The notes beneath the pieces are model-generated. The model ran no database searches. It was not told the origin of the DNA and saw only the letters and a program-made list of their open reading frames with translations. From Grimontia indica (GTDB lineage Bacteria > Pseudomonadota > Gammaproteobacteria > Enterobacterales > Vibrionaceae), in contig NZ_ANFM02000034.1 in NCBI RefSeq assembly GCF_000333895.2, positions 61,257 through 125,256 of the forward strand: DNA of 64,000 nt, written 5' to 3'. Position numbers and translations under genes: made by a program. Positions 33,293 to 42,702 of this stretch are shown one piece after another; position 1 is the stretch's first letter, and every line of letters starts with the position of its first letter.

Positions 33293-34429
33293 ATGCATTG
33301 CAAATTCTTCGATCAGCACAAGTGCCGTTCATGCGAATTGAGGGGCGTCCCTTACACCCAGCAAGTCGCTGACAAAGACAACGCGCTGAAATCCCTGTTT
33401 GAGAACCGCTTGCCAGAGCAGTGGTTATCGCCGGTATTGAGCAAAGAAACGGGCTGCCGCAACAAAGCCAAGATGGTGGTGCTGGGTGCAGCGCATCAAC
33501 CTGTGTTGGGTGCAGACGTAAAGTTGGGAGATAACCCTGAACTGGTCAGCCTGACCCATTGCCCACTCTACACCGAAGACATGACCGCACTACTGGATTA
33601 CCTACAGGATTGGATTCGCACCTCCGGTATTCCGCCTTATAACAAAACAAAAAAGAAAGGCGAGCTGAAATACATTCTGCTGACCCGCGCTGCACATTCC
33701 GGCGAGTTCATGCTGCGATTTGTGATGCGCAGCCGCGATGCTATGCCGCGCGTGGAAGCGAACTTAGCGAGGCTTCGTGAGGCGTTTCCGAAAATCCGTG
33801 TCGTGTCTGTAAACCTGCAGCCCGTGCACATGGCGCGCCTTGAAGGCGATGAGGAAATCTTCCTAACAGAAGATGAACACCTTATCGAGCAATTCAACGA
33901 CGTACCGCTGGTAGTGCGTCCGAAAAGCTTTTTCCAGACCAATCCTGAAGTCGCCGCCAAACTCTATGCGACAGCGCGTGAGTGGGTAAGAGAACTTAAG
34001 CCAAAACACATGTGGGATTTGTTTTGCGGCGTTGGTGGTTTTGCTTTGCATTGCGCGTCGGTGACCGAGTCTGTAACCGGTATTGAAATCGAGCTGGAAG
34101 CCATTGCGAGCGCGAAGCGTTCTGCGGCAGAAATGGGAATTACCAACCTCAGCTTTGATGCGCTTGATTCGGCGAAATTCTCGCTGCTGCAAGACAGTGC
34201 ACCTGATCTGGTGCTGGTCAATCCACCCCGCCGTGGCTTGGGTAAAGAGTTGGTGGCACAACTTGGTGAGTTGGCACCCAACCACATTATCTATTCCAGC
34301 TGTAATCCAGAAACACTGAAAGCCGATGTTGATGGTTGGCAGAACTACACCGTCAAACGTCTGCAATGGTTTGATATGTTCCCACACACAGAACATGCCG
34401 AAGTCATGGTGCTTCTGGAAAAGCGCTAA
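33293..34429 (+). CDS. rlmC: 23S rRNA (uracil(747)-C(5))-methyltransferase
   Basis: 378 residues. N-terminal Fe-S ligands appear as [18 protein letters not shown] (Cys3, Cys11, Cys14), with a further Cys in THCPLY near residue 89. There is no TRAM domain, which separates RlmC from RlmD. The SAM fold is seen in [16 protein letters not shown], then [26 protein letters not shown] and the catalytic [10 protein letters not shown]. It methylates U747 of 23S rRNA with SAM. Confidence 0.93.
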   Translation: MHCKFFDQHKCRSCELRGVPYTQQVADKDNALKSLFENRLPEQWLSPVLSKETGCRNKAKMVVLGAAHQPVLGADVKLGDNPELVSLTHCPLYTEDMTALLDYLQDWIRTSGIPPYNKTKKKGELKYILLTRAAHSGEFMLRFVMRSRDAMPRVEANLARLREAFPKIRVVSVNLQPVHMARLEGDEEIFLTEDEHLIEQFNDVPLVVRPKSFFQTNPEVAAKLYATAREWVRELKPKHMWDLFCGVGGFALHCASVTESVTGIEIELEAIASAKRSAAEMGITNLSFDALDSAKFSLLQDSAPDLVLVNPPRRGLGKELVAQLGELAPNHIIYSSCNPETLKADVDGWQNYTVKRLQWFDMFPHTEHAEVMVLLEKR

Positions 34430-34592
34430 CCCTCGTTCCCTATCTTTCTTGTTTCAGCCTGCTTCGGTGGGCTGAATACGCCTTTTTGTTCTCGTTTAGA
34501 GAACAATCATTTCATTTATCTTCTGTTTTTCCTCAGTGCAATAACACCTATTGTTAGCCCATCAGCAAATTACACAGCTTGGAGGCACGGCA

Positions 34593-35591
34593 ATGGGCTT
34601 ATTGGTAGACGGTGTTTGGCGCACCGATTGGTATGACACCAGCAAAACAAACGGACGCTTTACCCGAAAAGCGCCGAGCTTTCGAAACTGGATCACGAAA
34701 GAGGGTTCGGCGGGGCCAACAGGCGAAGGCGGATTTAAAGCAGAGCCGGGTCGTTATCACCTTTATGTTTCATTGGCGTGCCCATGGGCGCATCGCACCC
34801 TGATTTTTAGAAAGCTGAAAGGGCTGGAAGCGATGATTTCCATTGCGGTGGTCAATGGCTTCATGGGCGATGACGGATGGACCTTTCTGCCGGGCGATGA
34901 TGTGGTCGAGGACACGATTAATGGCGCGACCTATTTGCATCAGGTGTATACGAGCGCGCTACCGGATTACACCGGCCGTGTCACGGTGCCAGTGCTTTGG
35001 GATAAGAAGACAGGAACCATTGTGAGCAATGAGTCTTCAGAAATCATTCGTATGCTCAACAGTGCGTTTGATGAAGTTGGCGCGCTTCCGGGTGATTACT
35101 ACCCAGAAGCATTGCGGGAAGCCATCGATGAAATGAACGATTTTGTCTACCCGAACATTAATAACGGTGTGTATCGCGCTGGGTTTGCGACCACGCAGGA
35201 GGCTTACGATGAAGCAGTGGAAGACGTATTCAGTGCGCTGGACAAACTGGAAGCGCATCTGGCGACCAATCGCTACCTCGTGGGCGGGCAGCTTACTGAA
35301 GCAGACTGGCGTTTGTTCACCACACTTATCCGATTCGATGCTGTTTATGTCGGACACTTCAAGTGCAGCCGTCGCCGGATCAGTGAATACCCAAACCTGT
35401 CAGGCTACCTTCGTGAGCTCTACCAGTTCGGGGGTGTCGCAGAGACAGTAAATATCGATCATATCAAGGCGCACTATTACGCCAGCCATGAAACGGTCAA
35501 CCCAACCCGCATTGTGCCGATTGGCCCGGCTTTGGATTTCGATGCACCGCACGGACGTGAAAACGTCGGCGCTGCGCAGTATGGAGGTTAG
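34593..35591 (+). CDS. Glutathionyl-hydroquinone reductase, copy 1 (YqjG/ECM4 type)
   Basis: 332 residues from ATG at 34593, with GGAGG 8 bases upstream; the longer frame from 34551 lacks support. Thioredoxin-like domain with YVSLACPWAHRTLIFRKLKG, whose CPWAH holds the catalytic Cys. It is followed by TVPVLWDKKTGTIVSNESSE and a helical GST C-domain (YLVGGQLTEADWRLFTTLIR). These enzymes reduce glutathionyl-hydroquinones to hydroquinones using GSH. First of a three-gene cassette, 2 bases before its paralogue. Confidence 0.92.
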   Translation: MGLLVDGVWRTDWYDTSKTNGRFTRKAPSFRNWITKEGSAGPTGEGGFKAEPGRYHLYVSLACPWAHRTLIFRKLKGLEAMISIAVVNGFMGDDGWTFLPGDDVVEDTINGATYLHQVYTSALPDYTGRVTVPVLWDKKTGTIVSNESSEIIRMLNSAFDEVGALPGDYYPEALREAIDEMNDFVYPNINNGVYRAGFATTQEAYDEAVEDVFSALDKLEAHLATNRYLVGGQLTEADWRLFTTLIRFDAVYVGHFKCSRRRISEYPNLSGYLRELYQFGGVAETVNIDHIKAHYYASHETVNPTRIVPIGPALDFDAPHGRENVGAAQYGG

Positions 35592-35593
35592 AG

Positions 35594-36571
35594 ATGGGCA
35601 AGTTAATTGAAGGCCGTTGGCTCACCGATGACCAACTGCGTGAGTGGGAAGAGAAACAGTATTCAGAAGCAAACGGGCGTTTCGTTCGCGGCGTCGCCAA
35701 GTTCCGTAATTGGGTCACCGCAACGGGAGAAGCAGGGCCAAGTGGTGAAGCTGGTTTTAAAGCCGAAGCAGGTCGTTATCACCTGTTTGCAGCACTGAAC
35801 TGCCCTTGGGCGCATCGCACTCTGATTTATCGAAAAGTCAAAGGACTGGAAAACGTGGTGGGTTTGTCTCTGGTGGCACCACTTCGCACGGAGCAAGGAT
35901 GGGTGTTCGATAACACCGAGGAACGCTTTACCGACAATCTGCTCGGGCTTGAAGCCATGCACCAGCTCTATGTGAAGTCGAATCCCGATTTTACCGGCAG
36001 AGTCACGGTGCCTGTGCTTTGGGATAAAAAGACCCAAACCATTGTGAGCAATGAATCGTCGGAAATTATCCGCATGTTTAACAGTGCGTTTAACGAGATT
36101 ACCGGTGATACGCAGGACTTCTATCCGGAAGCGTTGGCTAAAGAGATTGATGAAACCAACGACTGGATTTTCAACACGGTCAACAATGGCGTGTACAAAT
36201 CCGGATTTGCCAGAACGCAGGATGCGTATGACGAGGCAGTCACTGCGTTGTTTGCATCACTTGAAGAGATTGAAGCGCGCCTTGGCAAACAAGCGTTCTT
36301 GCTGGGTGATGCCATCACCGAAGCAGACTGGCGATTGCTACCGACATTAGTGCGGTTTGATGTGGGTTACTTCACCGCCTTCAAGTGCAATTTAAAAGCG
36401 CTGCGGGATTACCCGAATATCTCAGCGTATTTGAAAACACTGGTACAGCAGCCTGGCGTAAAAGACACCATAGATTTGGATATTTATCGCCGAGGCTATA
36501 ACTCGAAAAGCCCACTTAGAAATCCGCACGGTATCGTGCCCGTTGCGCCATGCGTGAGCTTTCTTGATTAA
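35594..36571 (+). CDS. Glutathionyl-hydroquinone reductase, copy 2
   Basis: 325 residues. Close paralogue of the preceding gene: FAALNCPWAHRTLIYRKVKG, TVPVLWDKKTQTIVSNESSE, GDAITEADWRLLPTLVRF. Catalytic CPWAH retained. A GGAGG ribosome site sits in the tail of copy 1. Divergence is greatest in the quinone-facing middle region (VAPLRTEQGWVFDNTEERF versus VNGFMGDDGWTFLPGDD), suggesting different substrates. Confidence 0.92.
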   Translation: MGKLIEGRWLTDDQLREWEEKQYSEANGRFVRGVAKFRNWVTATGEAGPSGEAGFKAEAGRYHLFAALNCPWAHRTLIYRKVKGLENVVGLSLVAPLRTEQGWVFDNTEERFTDNLLGLEAMHQLYVKSNPDFTGRVTVPVLWDKKTQTIVSNESSEIIRMFNSAFNEITGDTQDFYPEALAKEIDETNDWIFNTVNNGVYKSGFARTQDAYDEAVTALFASLEEIEARLGKQAFLLGDAITEADWRLLPTLVRFDVGYFTAFKCNLKALRDYPNISAYLKTLVQQPGVKDTIDLDIYRRGYNSKSPLRNPHGIVPVAPCVSFLD

Positions 36572-36603
36572 ACCAACAGCAATCAACGCAAGGAGGATCC
36601 ATT

Positions 36604-37770
36604 ATGTTGTTCTCAATCAAAAACAAAGAAAGACGCTTCAACGCGGCAACAGAAATGTCTGCGTTGGTCAATGACGAAATGCAGCGCGACAGCGCATTCC
36701 ACCCGAACCTTGGTGGCGTCACCAAAGGTGGTATGTCGAACCATTACCCAATGACGATTATGTCGCTGCAGGGATTAGGCGCGACTGATAATGAAATCAA
36801 AGCATTCCGCAGCAGCTGGCCACGTTACCGTGCACGTATTGAAGAAGACCTTCACCTGCGCGATACCGGTGTCGTGACCGAAGAGAATTGGACGGAATAC
36901 CTGGGAAAAGCGGAATACCTTGCAGACTTCCAACGTCTTTTCTTCGAAGGGCAGGAAGCAGCGAACGACCAAACGGCGTATCTGATGGGCGTACTTGAAA
37001 AGCTGCAATACGCGCTGCCGATGGGTCTGTTTCACCCGGTGATCCGCCTGAGCTTTGCCATTATGCATGGCGACAAAGGGCTGATTGCCGATGCCTTAGC
37101 GTACTGGGCGATCCGCTTTGAAGATATGTACAAGCGCATGTTGCCCCCACGCATTGATATGTCTGCACAGTCTATTACTGCAGAAGATCAATGGCTGAAA
37201 GTGCATGCTGCCAAACCTGAAATCACCCGTTTCGGTGGTAGCTTGCAAATCTGCGAAATGCTCTGCTCAGACACCGTACTTCATGATATTTCGGTAGCAG
37301 ATGAGTTCTTTATTACGGAAGAAAACATCGAGCTGAAGATGCGTGAAATTGGTGACCGGGCGATTGGTTTGTACCTGTATGAACCTGCGTTGACCACGCT
37401 TCATGCCGTCACGAGTTTTCAGGCTTTGGCAGACATCACTAAGCGTGTGCTGGCAGAGGGGAATGGTTATCGTCCTTTGTTGGCTGAATTATGGCAACGT
37501 TACTGGATATGGTTAACAGGTCTTTACATCGAGAAAGGTTATCCTAAAACCCTGCCGACGTTGGATGAAGATGCGCTGGCATACGTGAATGCCATCGACT
37601 GGGCAGACATTGCCAGTGGAATCCGTAAAGTGCCGGAAGTGCATGCCATCAAAATGGTATTCAGCTGCAAATGGCTGTTTGAAGAACTGGATGAAAATCC
37701 TTTGTTTAAAGCTTCAGCCATCAATGTGTTGGCGGATCACACCCATGTGAAGCCAGTGAAGTTGAGCTGA
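36604..37770 (+). CDS. Questin-oxidase-like protein (PF14027/DUF4243)
   Basis: 388 residues, soluble and mostly helical. The N-terminal HPNLGGVTKGGMSNHYPMTI and FRSSWPRYRARIEED segments, and the later FHPVIRLSFAIMHGDKGLIADALAYW, match the questin oxidase (AflY/HypC-related) family, which includes fungal Baeyer-Villiger-type anthraquinone ring-cleaving enzymes. In bacteria the substrate is unknown. It begins 32 bases after the second reductase with AAGGAGG, so all three genes form one unit handling quinones or hydroquinones. Confidence 0.72.
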   Translation: MLFSIKNKERRFNAATEMSALVNDEMQRDSAFHPNLGGVTKGGMSNHYPMTIMSLQGLGATDNEIKAFRSSWPRYRARIEEDLHLRDTGVVTEENWTEYLGKAEYLADFQRLFFEGQEAANDQTAYLMGVLEKLQYALPMGLFHPVIRLSFAIMHGDKGLIADALAYWAIRFEDMYKRMLPPRIDMSAQSITAEDQWLKVHAAKPEITRFGGSLQICEMLCSDTVLHDISVADEFFITEENIELKMREIGDRAIGLYLYEPALTTLHAVTSFQALADITKRVLAEGNGYRPLLAELWQRYWIWLTGLYIEKGYPKTLPTLDEDALAYVNAIDWADIASGIRKVPEVHAIKMVFSCKWLFEELDENPLFKASAINVLADHTHVKPVKLS

Positions 37771-37806
37771 TAAATTTGCAGATCTGCAAAAATAGAGGTT
37801 TAACTA

Positions 37807-37833
37807 AAAGAGCGGGCATTGCCCGCTCTTTTT
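37807..37833. terminator. Bidirectional rho-independent terminator
   Basis: AAAGAGCGGGC and GCCCGCTCTTT with a 3-base loop, between the convergent questin-oxidase-like and DUF2750 genes. Confidence 0.93.
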
Positions 37834-37848
37834 AATGTTGGTATTTAA

Positions 37849-38244
37849 TTAACGCTTTTGCTTTTTCGCCTGGTTGGTCAGGTCGAAATCAAACTCATCT
37901 GGGAACAGTACTACACCTTCCAGATCGGTATTTGGGAAAGCCACGATAGAAAGCTCATCGTCCAGAAGACCGTTAGTCCAGCGGCTGTGCCATTTGTTCA
38001 AGCCGATTGGCTCTGGTTTACAATGTTCCCACTCGCCGGTTGCCCATTCTTGTGCGAATTCTTCATTCGGCCATACTGGCACACAATCTTCGTCTTCGGT
38101 GTTGAGCATCACACAACCATGCTCATCGGTCAGGATCCAGATTTCGCGGTTTTCCACCACTTCCTTCACTAGATATTTGTAACGTTGGTCTACGTCGAAT
38201 TTCAGGATTTCAGCAATGCGTTCCTGAGTCAGCGTCTTTGCCAT
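37849..38244 (-). CDS. DUF2750 domain protein
   Basis: 131 residues from the ATG at 38244, with GGAAA 6 bases upstream. Acidic soluble protein with EIWILTDEHGCVMLNTEDED, VPVWPNEEFAQEWATGEWE and LEGVVLFPDEFDFDL, the DUF2750 pattern. Function unknown. Monocistronic. Confidence 0.8.
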   Translation of the reverse strand: MAKTLTQERIAEILKFDVDQRYKYLVKEVVENREIWILTDEHGCVMLNTEDEDCVPVWPNEEFAQEWATGEWEHCKPEPIGLNKWHSRWTNGLLDDELSIVAFPNTDLEGVVLFPDEFDFDLTNQAKKQKR

Positions 38245-38325
38245 TTTGATTTCCACCGGGCAATAAGTTAAGAGTGGCATTATCGCAAGATGTGAGTGTA
38301 AAAGCGATCATACCATAACTGGTCT

Positions 38326-39699
38326 TTATTCGCGGGCGACTAAGCCCGTTTCAAAGAACACAACAGTTGTGTATCGGTCCGCTTCATGGTGTAAGGATGA
38401 CAAATAGATAGAGAACTGCTTTTCCCCCGACTTTTCCGAACCGGTAATATTAAATTTCGGCGTTTCGTTACTGGAGATGCAAGCCATAATTTCGCTGGTC
38501 GTTTCTTCAGAAAAAAGGGTGTTAAGGTGCCTGATATTGGAAAGCTTCTCTTCAGAATGTACTATTGCAAACTGATTGGCTCTAATGATTTTTTTATTCT
38601 TAATTAACAAGATGCCATATTTATTTTCACTCAAAAATAAACGGGTGTAGATGTCGTCTTCTAGATGTTTTCGCTCCTCGATATCTATCTTCGTGACATC
38701 CTGATTTATTTCGAATGCGCCGAGAAAATCGTTATCGCTGTTATAAATGGGTGCGGCATAAGAAATGATTTTTTTGAAGTTGCCATCGAGAGATTTAATG
38801 GTGATGACTTTAGGGTCTATGGCCTGCTTATTCTCAATTGCCATTGAAAGTGGACGTTCAGAAGCTTTGAGTAAATGGCCGTCTTCGGTACTCCAACTTT
38901 GTGTCGTCTGGTAGTGCTCTAGTTTGGCAAAGGTGGAGCCTCCCCAAATGCGTTCGGCTTCTGGGTTGATGAGATTAATGACGCCTTTTTCATCTGTTCC
39001 CCAAAACCCTACCGGGATAGATTCCAGAATACGTCTCAGCAATAGTTCTTTCTTCTCAAGTGCTTTTTCTACCTCTTTCCTTTCCGTGATTTCAGAGCAT
39101 ATACCAATGACTTTTGTCGGCCTGTTTGAAGCATCGAAGTATAGCTTTGCTTTTGAATTGAACCATTTAAGTATGCCTTTTGATGTGACTGAAGAGAAAT
39201 CCCAGGAGTGTGGTTCATCTGCACCAAACACATGTAAGAGCTCTTCAAGGGCCATGTCAGCATAAGGGAGCATACAATTGGGAAGGTTTTTATCCTCGAC
39301 ACCAAAAAAATCAGCAGCATTGGAAGAGCACTCGACTGAACCTGTCAGAACATTCCATTCCCAAGTAATAATATTTGCCATTTCATGGGCTTGCCTCATG
39401 CGCGCTTCACTTTCCATGATCTGGTTCAGATACTCTCTACGCATGTCTTTGGCATTGGATTCGTTGTGCGAGATTTGCTGGACGCTTTCTACGGCTTCAT
39501 CACCATATCGCAACCATATCCAATTGACTTTCAGATGGTCAGCAAGGCTTCTTAGATTGCCATATTCAATTTGTCCGCCCTTGGTCCAACGGTTCACTGA
39601 AGGAATAGAGGTTCCGATAGCCACTGCAACTTCAGCCTGAGTTTTATTTTGTTGTTTAAGCAAGGATTTTAAACGCTCGCCGAAGTTGTCTTTTTTCAT
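38326..39699 (-). CDS. XRE-type HTH regulator with three PAS domains
   Basis: 457 residues from the ATG at 39699 with GAGGA upstream (a TTG four codons earlier is less likely). HTH about 1-62 (ERLKSLLKQQNKTQAEVAVA, SIPSVNRWTKGGQ). Three PAS modules follow at roughly 95-215 (ANIITWEWNVLTGSVECSSN), 220-345 (ILESIPVGFWGTDEKGVINL) and 350-455. No histidine kinase, GGDEF or other output domain, so this is a one-component DNA-binding sensor. Divergent from the secreted cupin gene; the repeated GGTAATTT motifs between them are candidate operators. Confidence 0.8.
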   Translation of the reverse strand: MKKDNFGERLKSLLKQQNKTQAEVAVAIGTSIPSVNRWTKGGQIEYGNLRSLADHLKVNWIWLRYGDEAVESVQQISHNESNAKDMRREYLNQIMESEARMRQAHEMANIITWEWNVLTGSVECSSNAADFFGVEDKNLPNCMLPYADMALEELLHVFGADEPHSWDFSSVTSKGILKWFNSKAKLYFDASNRPTKVIGICSEITERKEVEKALEKKELLLRRILESIPVGFWGTDEKGVINLINPEAERIWGGSTFAKLEHYQTTQSWSTEDGHLLKASERPLSMAIENKQAIDPKVITIKSLDGNFKKIISYAAPIYNSDNDFLGAFEINQDVTKIDIEERKHLEDDIYTRLFLSENKYGILLIKNKKIIRANQFAIVHSEEKLSNIRHLNTLFSEETTSEIMACISSNETPKFNITGSEKSGEKQFSIYLSSLHHEADRYTTVVFFETGLVARE

Positions 39700-39767
39700 A
39701 TTCGTCCTCAAGCGGCATTTAGAAGGTTAGGAGAATGAAATACTAGCATGAAGTATCGGAAATTAAA

Positions 39768-39810
39768 GGGTAATTTCTTAGTGAGTAATTTATTACTTGA
39801 CGGGTAATTT
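39768..39810. promoter_or_regulatory. Candidate operator: three direct repeats and an inverted repeat
   Basis: Three copies of a GGTAATTT-like octamer (G-x-GTAATTT) begin at 39768, 39783 and 39802. The middle one overlaps an inverted repeat AGTAAT-TT-ATTACT (39784-39797). The site is in the divergent interval between the HTH-PAS regulator and the cupin gene, so it is a likely binding site for that regulator. Confidence 0.5.
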
Positions 39811-39902
39811 TTTTGATTATATAGGTTATTGTACGGTTTAAATGGCAGTAAATTATGAAATAAAAAGCATATTAAAGTGCATGTTTAATACTGGAGAATA
39901 TT

Positions 39903-40331
39903 ATGAAAACAAGAGTAATCATGACGTTATGTCTGACTGCTGTCGCTGCAAATGTTCAAGCTCATGGAGTAAAAGTCCCGTCTGATAGCAAGAGCCTTCA
40001 AATATTCAAAGATGTGCCCTCAATGCAAATAGCGTCAATGAATGAGCCCGGCGTGAACGCCTATTTTGAAGATATTGTTGGCTCCGCTGATCCCAACGCG
40101 CCTATTGCCTGCGGTATCTTCAAAATTGAAAAGGGTAACCCTCTTGTTTACACCTACGACTATGACGACAGCAAAGTGATTCTGGATGGACACATTTATT
40201 TTTCTGATGGTAACCAGAAGGTTAAAGGAGAAGTCGGTGACGTATTGTTCTTCCCGAAAGGCTCAACAATCACTTTCTCGACGGATGATTCAGGACTGGC
40301 TTATGCCTGCGGACAAAGGAAGTTGTTCTAG
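39903..40331 (+). CDS. Exported cupin-like protein (EutQ-type fold)
   Basis: 142 residues. Signal peptide ends at ANVQA (about 20). The mature part is a single cupin barrel with YDYDDSKVILDGHIYFSDGN and VGDVLFFPKGSTITFS, resembling EutQ/DUF861 cupins but periplasmic. Most metal-ligand histidines are missing (one remains in DGHIYF), so it is more likely a binding than a redox protein. It is 48 bases upstream of the 506-residue exported protein. Confidence 0.7.
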   Translation: MKTRVIMTLCLTAVAANVQAHGVKVPSDSKSLQIFKDVPSMQIASMNEPGVNAYFEDIVGSADPNAPIACGIFKIEKGNPLVYTYDYDDSKVILDGHIYFSDGNQKVKGEVGDVLFFPKGSTITFSTDDSGLAYACGQRKLF

Positions 40332-40379
40332 AGACGATGGTAACTATCACTAGAAATAGGACTTTAGGGAGAGAAGGAC

Positions 40380-41900
40380 ATGAAGTTATCCCTAGCAAAA
40401 TCAACCTTTGCTGCCGTCGCATACCTTTCTTACGGAGCCGCAGCACTGGCAGTTGAGAACTTAACAGATCTGACCCATAACGACCCGTTTTTTTACACCA
40501 GTGATCAAAATATTAAGGCGGATAATGACGTCAAAGTTTTACTTGGCATAGGGCGTCCAAACCGAACACATTCTCAGATCCCCCATCTTCCCGTATACAT
40601 GGGATACATGAACACCAATTCGACCTATCGGTTTGTGAATATTGCCGAACAGGTATTTACCATGATTGGTGAGGGCAAACATGGTCTTTGGCGTGTACAG
40701 GAAAATGGGAACGTCAGGCTGTACCGGCGGCGCAACGCCGAGGGGATTCAGCCCGGAGGTGATTTATATGCGGAAGAAGCCGTTAAGAAAATAGGCAATG
40801 AATACGGCTATTATTTGGAGGATGAAAGCTGGTCTGGGTACAAATATCCTGATGAAAAACTGAGCGAAAGCGGTAATCTCAATTACATCGATGTTCCCAT
40901 TACTCACCCCATCTTCAAGGGCAAATACGCCAACCATGAGCCAATCGACCTATCAAACTGGTATTGCACCATGTCTGGTAACGACTTCCCCTATGCCAAG
41001 AAAGCAATGGATTTTGCCTTTAGTCAGGAAGCAGCTAACCAAATAGGACCTCTCGGTAAAAGAGCGGGGCTTGATGTAAAGGAAAACTACCTCAACGTGC
41101 TCAGGCTCGATCATTTTCCCGATGCTAAGTCCTGGGTGAATGTTGGGCAGGAAGGAAAAGATACGTCTTTTGTTGAGTGGAAAGCGATTGATACCTCTAA
41201 AACTCATGTGGAGTACTACCTGGTTGAGCGTACTTTCTTCAACAAGCCTTACCTTTTTTTGACGGCCGTTTACGATAACCTCAATAACGCAGATCACCAG
41301 TACGTCAGGCCTGATGGTGCGTATTACGCGTCTTTAACTGATGCAGGCAAGCTAAAAACTGAAGTGACCATGGCGCCAAGGTTTAACTTGCTTGGCGGGA
41401 GTGAAGGAGAAGCCATTGGTTTGCCAATCTATGGTGTTCACCATCCTAACCGGGCTGTATTTGGTGGGGGTGGGGCATGTCCCCTTAAAGGTGGAGATTG
41501 GGGACGTTACCCTGATACGGCTGGTGGTGCGGGTTGGCCCACGCAATATGAGGAAGTGACGCCGCTCTGTGATGCTGTGCTTCTCGACATCAAGTTTTAC
41601 ACCAATCTTGATGGGCGTTCATGGAACGACCCGAACAAATATCTGGCCAATGCAGGATTTGGGACAGAAACCGTGACCTATAAGATGCAGCCCGGTGAAT
41701 ACGGTGTATTTACGGACGACTATCACACCTCGAAAGGCATTAAAAACCCTGACAGTCAGCATGTGCCGGAGAAGTTAGAACTCACCTATCCGGCGGTCTC
41801 AGAGCCAGTTGGCTACAATGAGCCTCCTGCGGGAAATGTGATGCTGGGAATGATCCCCAGTGAACAGAGTACTTGTCGGCCAGTACTCGCCAAAAAATGA
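40380..41900 (+). CDS. Exported protein of unknown family (506 aa)
   Basis: Signal peptide with cleavage near AALA (about 24). The mature part is rich in Tyr, Trp, Asp and Gly (YMGYMNTNSTYRFVNIAEQ, LYRRRNAEGIQPGGDLYAEE, YGVHHPNRAVFGGGGACPLK, GEYGVFTDDYHTSKGI). It has Cys residues in WYCTM, GACPL, PLCDA and STCRP that could form two disulfides. No TM after the signal. I do not recognise the family. The segment WYCTMSGNDFPYAKKAMDFA and the late His-rich loops could form a ligand pocket. Co-directional with the secreted cupin; GGGAGAGAAGG ribosome site. Confidence 0.7.
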   Translation: MKLSLAKSTFAAVAYLSYGAAALAVENLTDLTHNDPFFYTSDQNIKADNDVKVLLGIGRPNRTHSQIPHLPVYMGYMNTNSTYRFVNIAEQVFTMIGEGKHGLWRVQENGNVRLYRRRNAEGIQPGGDLYAEEAVKKIGNEYGYYLEDESWSGYKYPDEKLSESGNLNYIDVPITHPIFKGKYANHEPIDLSNWYCTMSGNDFPYAKKAMDFAFSQEAANQIGPLGKRAGLDVKENYLNVLRLDHFPDAKSWVNVGQEGKDTSFVEWKAIDTSKTHVEYYLVERTFFNKPYLFLTAVYDNLNNADHQYVRPDGAYYASLTDAGKLKTEVTMAPRFNLLGGSEGEAIGLPIYGVHHPNRAVFGGGGACPLKGGDWGRYPDTAGGAGWPTQYEEVTPLCDAVLLDIKFYTNLDGRSWNDPNKYLANAGFGTETVTYKMQPGEYGVFTDDYHTSKGIKNPDSQHVPEKLELTYPAVSEPVGYNEPPAGNVMLGMIPSEQSTCRPVLAKK

Positions 41901-41924
41901 GCAACACTATTTTGCGAAGGTATG

Positions 41925-41955
41925 AGCGGGTATGCAGTTGATGCCCGCTTTTTTA
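41925..41955. terminator. Rho-independent terminator
   Basis: AGCGGGTAT and ATGCCCGCT (one G-U pair), 7-base loop, followed by a T run. It overlaps the 3' end of the convergent ATPase gene. Confidence 0.82.
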
Positions 41956-42702
41956 TGCCCCAGCGTCCAGCACTCCTGAAAGTATCTGGGGATGCATTGA
42001 GATCAGGTTTGCAACAATATCATCAATGCGTCTTCTGCCGTCGTCTCGGCCAAGCCAGCGTTCACTGGGCTGGTCGATTTCCATTCTATGAATGACTGTC
42101 GTTGGAGGTCGGCTCAAAAACCAGATTTCATCTGCCAGCGAAATCGCTTCACGAAGGTCGTGGGTGACAAATACCATAGTCGATTGTTGGCGCTGCCATA
42201 GCGCAATAAGTTGTTGCCTCAGTTGATCGGCTGTCGGGGCATCAAGCGAGGTAAAAGGCTCGTCTAGCAGCAGTAGTTCTGGGTGATAAACGAATGCTCG
42301 GGCAATACTGACTCGACGCTGCATGCCACCTGAAAGCTGAGCAGGATAGCTATCCAACTTATCAAGAATACCCATGGCACTGAGAGTTTCCTGAATGGCG
42401 GGATTGTTCTTCCCAGCTATCAGTTCAAGGTTTTCCTTGGCAGTGAGCCAAGGCATCAACCTCGGCGATTGGAAAATGTAACCCACCCTCGGTTTTTCTT
42501 CGGATACATTAGAAAAGCCGATCTCTCCTTTCTGTGAGCTTTCCAACCCTGCAATCATGTTGAGTAAGGTGGATTTACCACAACCTGAAGGGCCAACAAT
42601 CGCGGTGATTTTCCCAGGTTTTATTTGACCACGCAGTGAGCCCAGCACTGGCGTTTCAGAACCATAGTTTTTTTCTTCGATATTGAGCGTAATGGATATC
42701 AT
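41953..42702 (-). CDS. ABC ATPase, TauB/SsuB/NrtD type
   Basis: 249 residues. Walker [10 protein letters not shown] at about 37-45, Q-loop IFQSPRLMPWLTAKENL (typical of TauB/SsuB), signature LSGGMQRRVSIARAF, Walker B LLLLDEPFTSLD, H-loop VTHDLREAI. It powers the permease gene, whose stop it overlaps by 4 bases. Substrate class by family: sulfonate, nitrate, pyrimidine precursor or another small anion; unproven here. Confidence 0.87.
   Translation of the reverse strand: MISITLNIEEKNYGSETPVLGSLRGQIKPGKITAIVGPSGCGKSTLLNMIAGLESSQKGEIGFSNVSEEKPRVGYIFQSPRLMPWLTAKENLELIAGKNNPAIQETLSAMGILDKLDSYPAQLSGGMQRRVSIARAFVYHPELLLLDEPFTSLDAPTADQLRQQLIALWQRQQSTMVFVTHDLREAISLADEIWFLSRPPTTVIHRMEIDQPSERWLGRDDGRRRIDDIVANLISMHPQILSGVLDAGA

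Noticed and set aside
34551..34592. Longer N-terminus of the first hydroquinone reductase
   Set aside because: The upstream start lacks a ribosome site, while the ATG at 34593 has GGAGG at ideal spacing and aligns with the paralogue's start.
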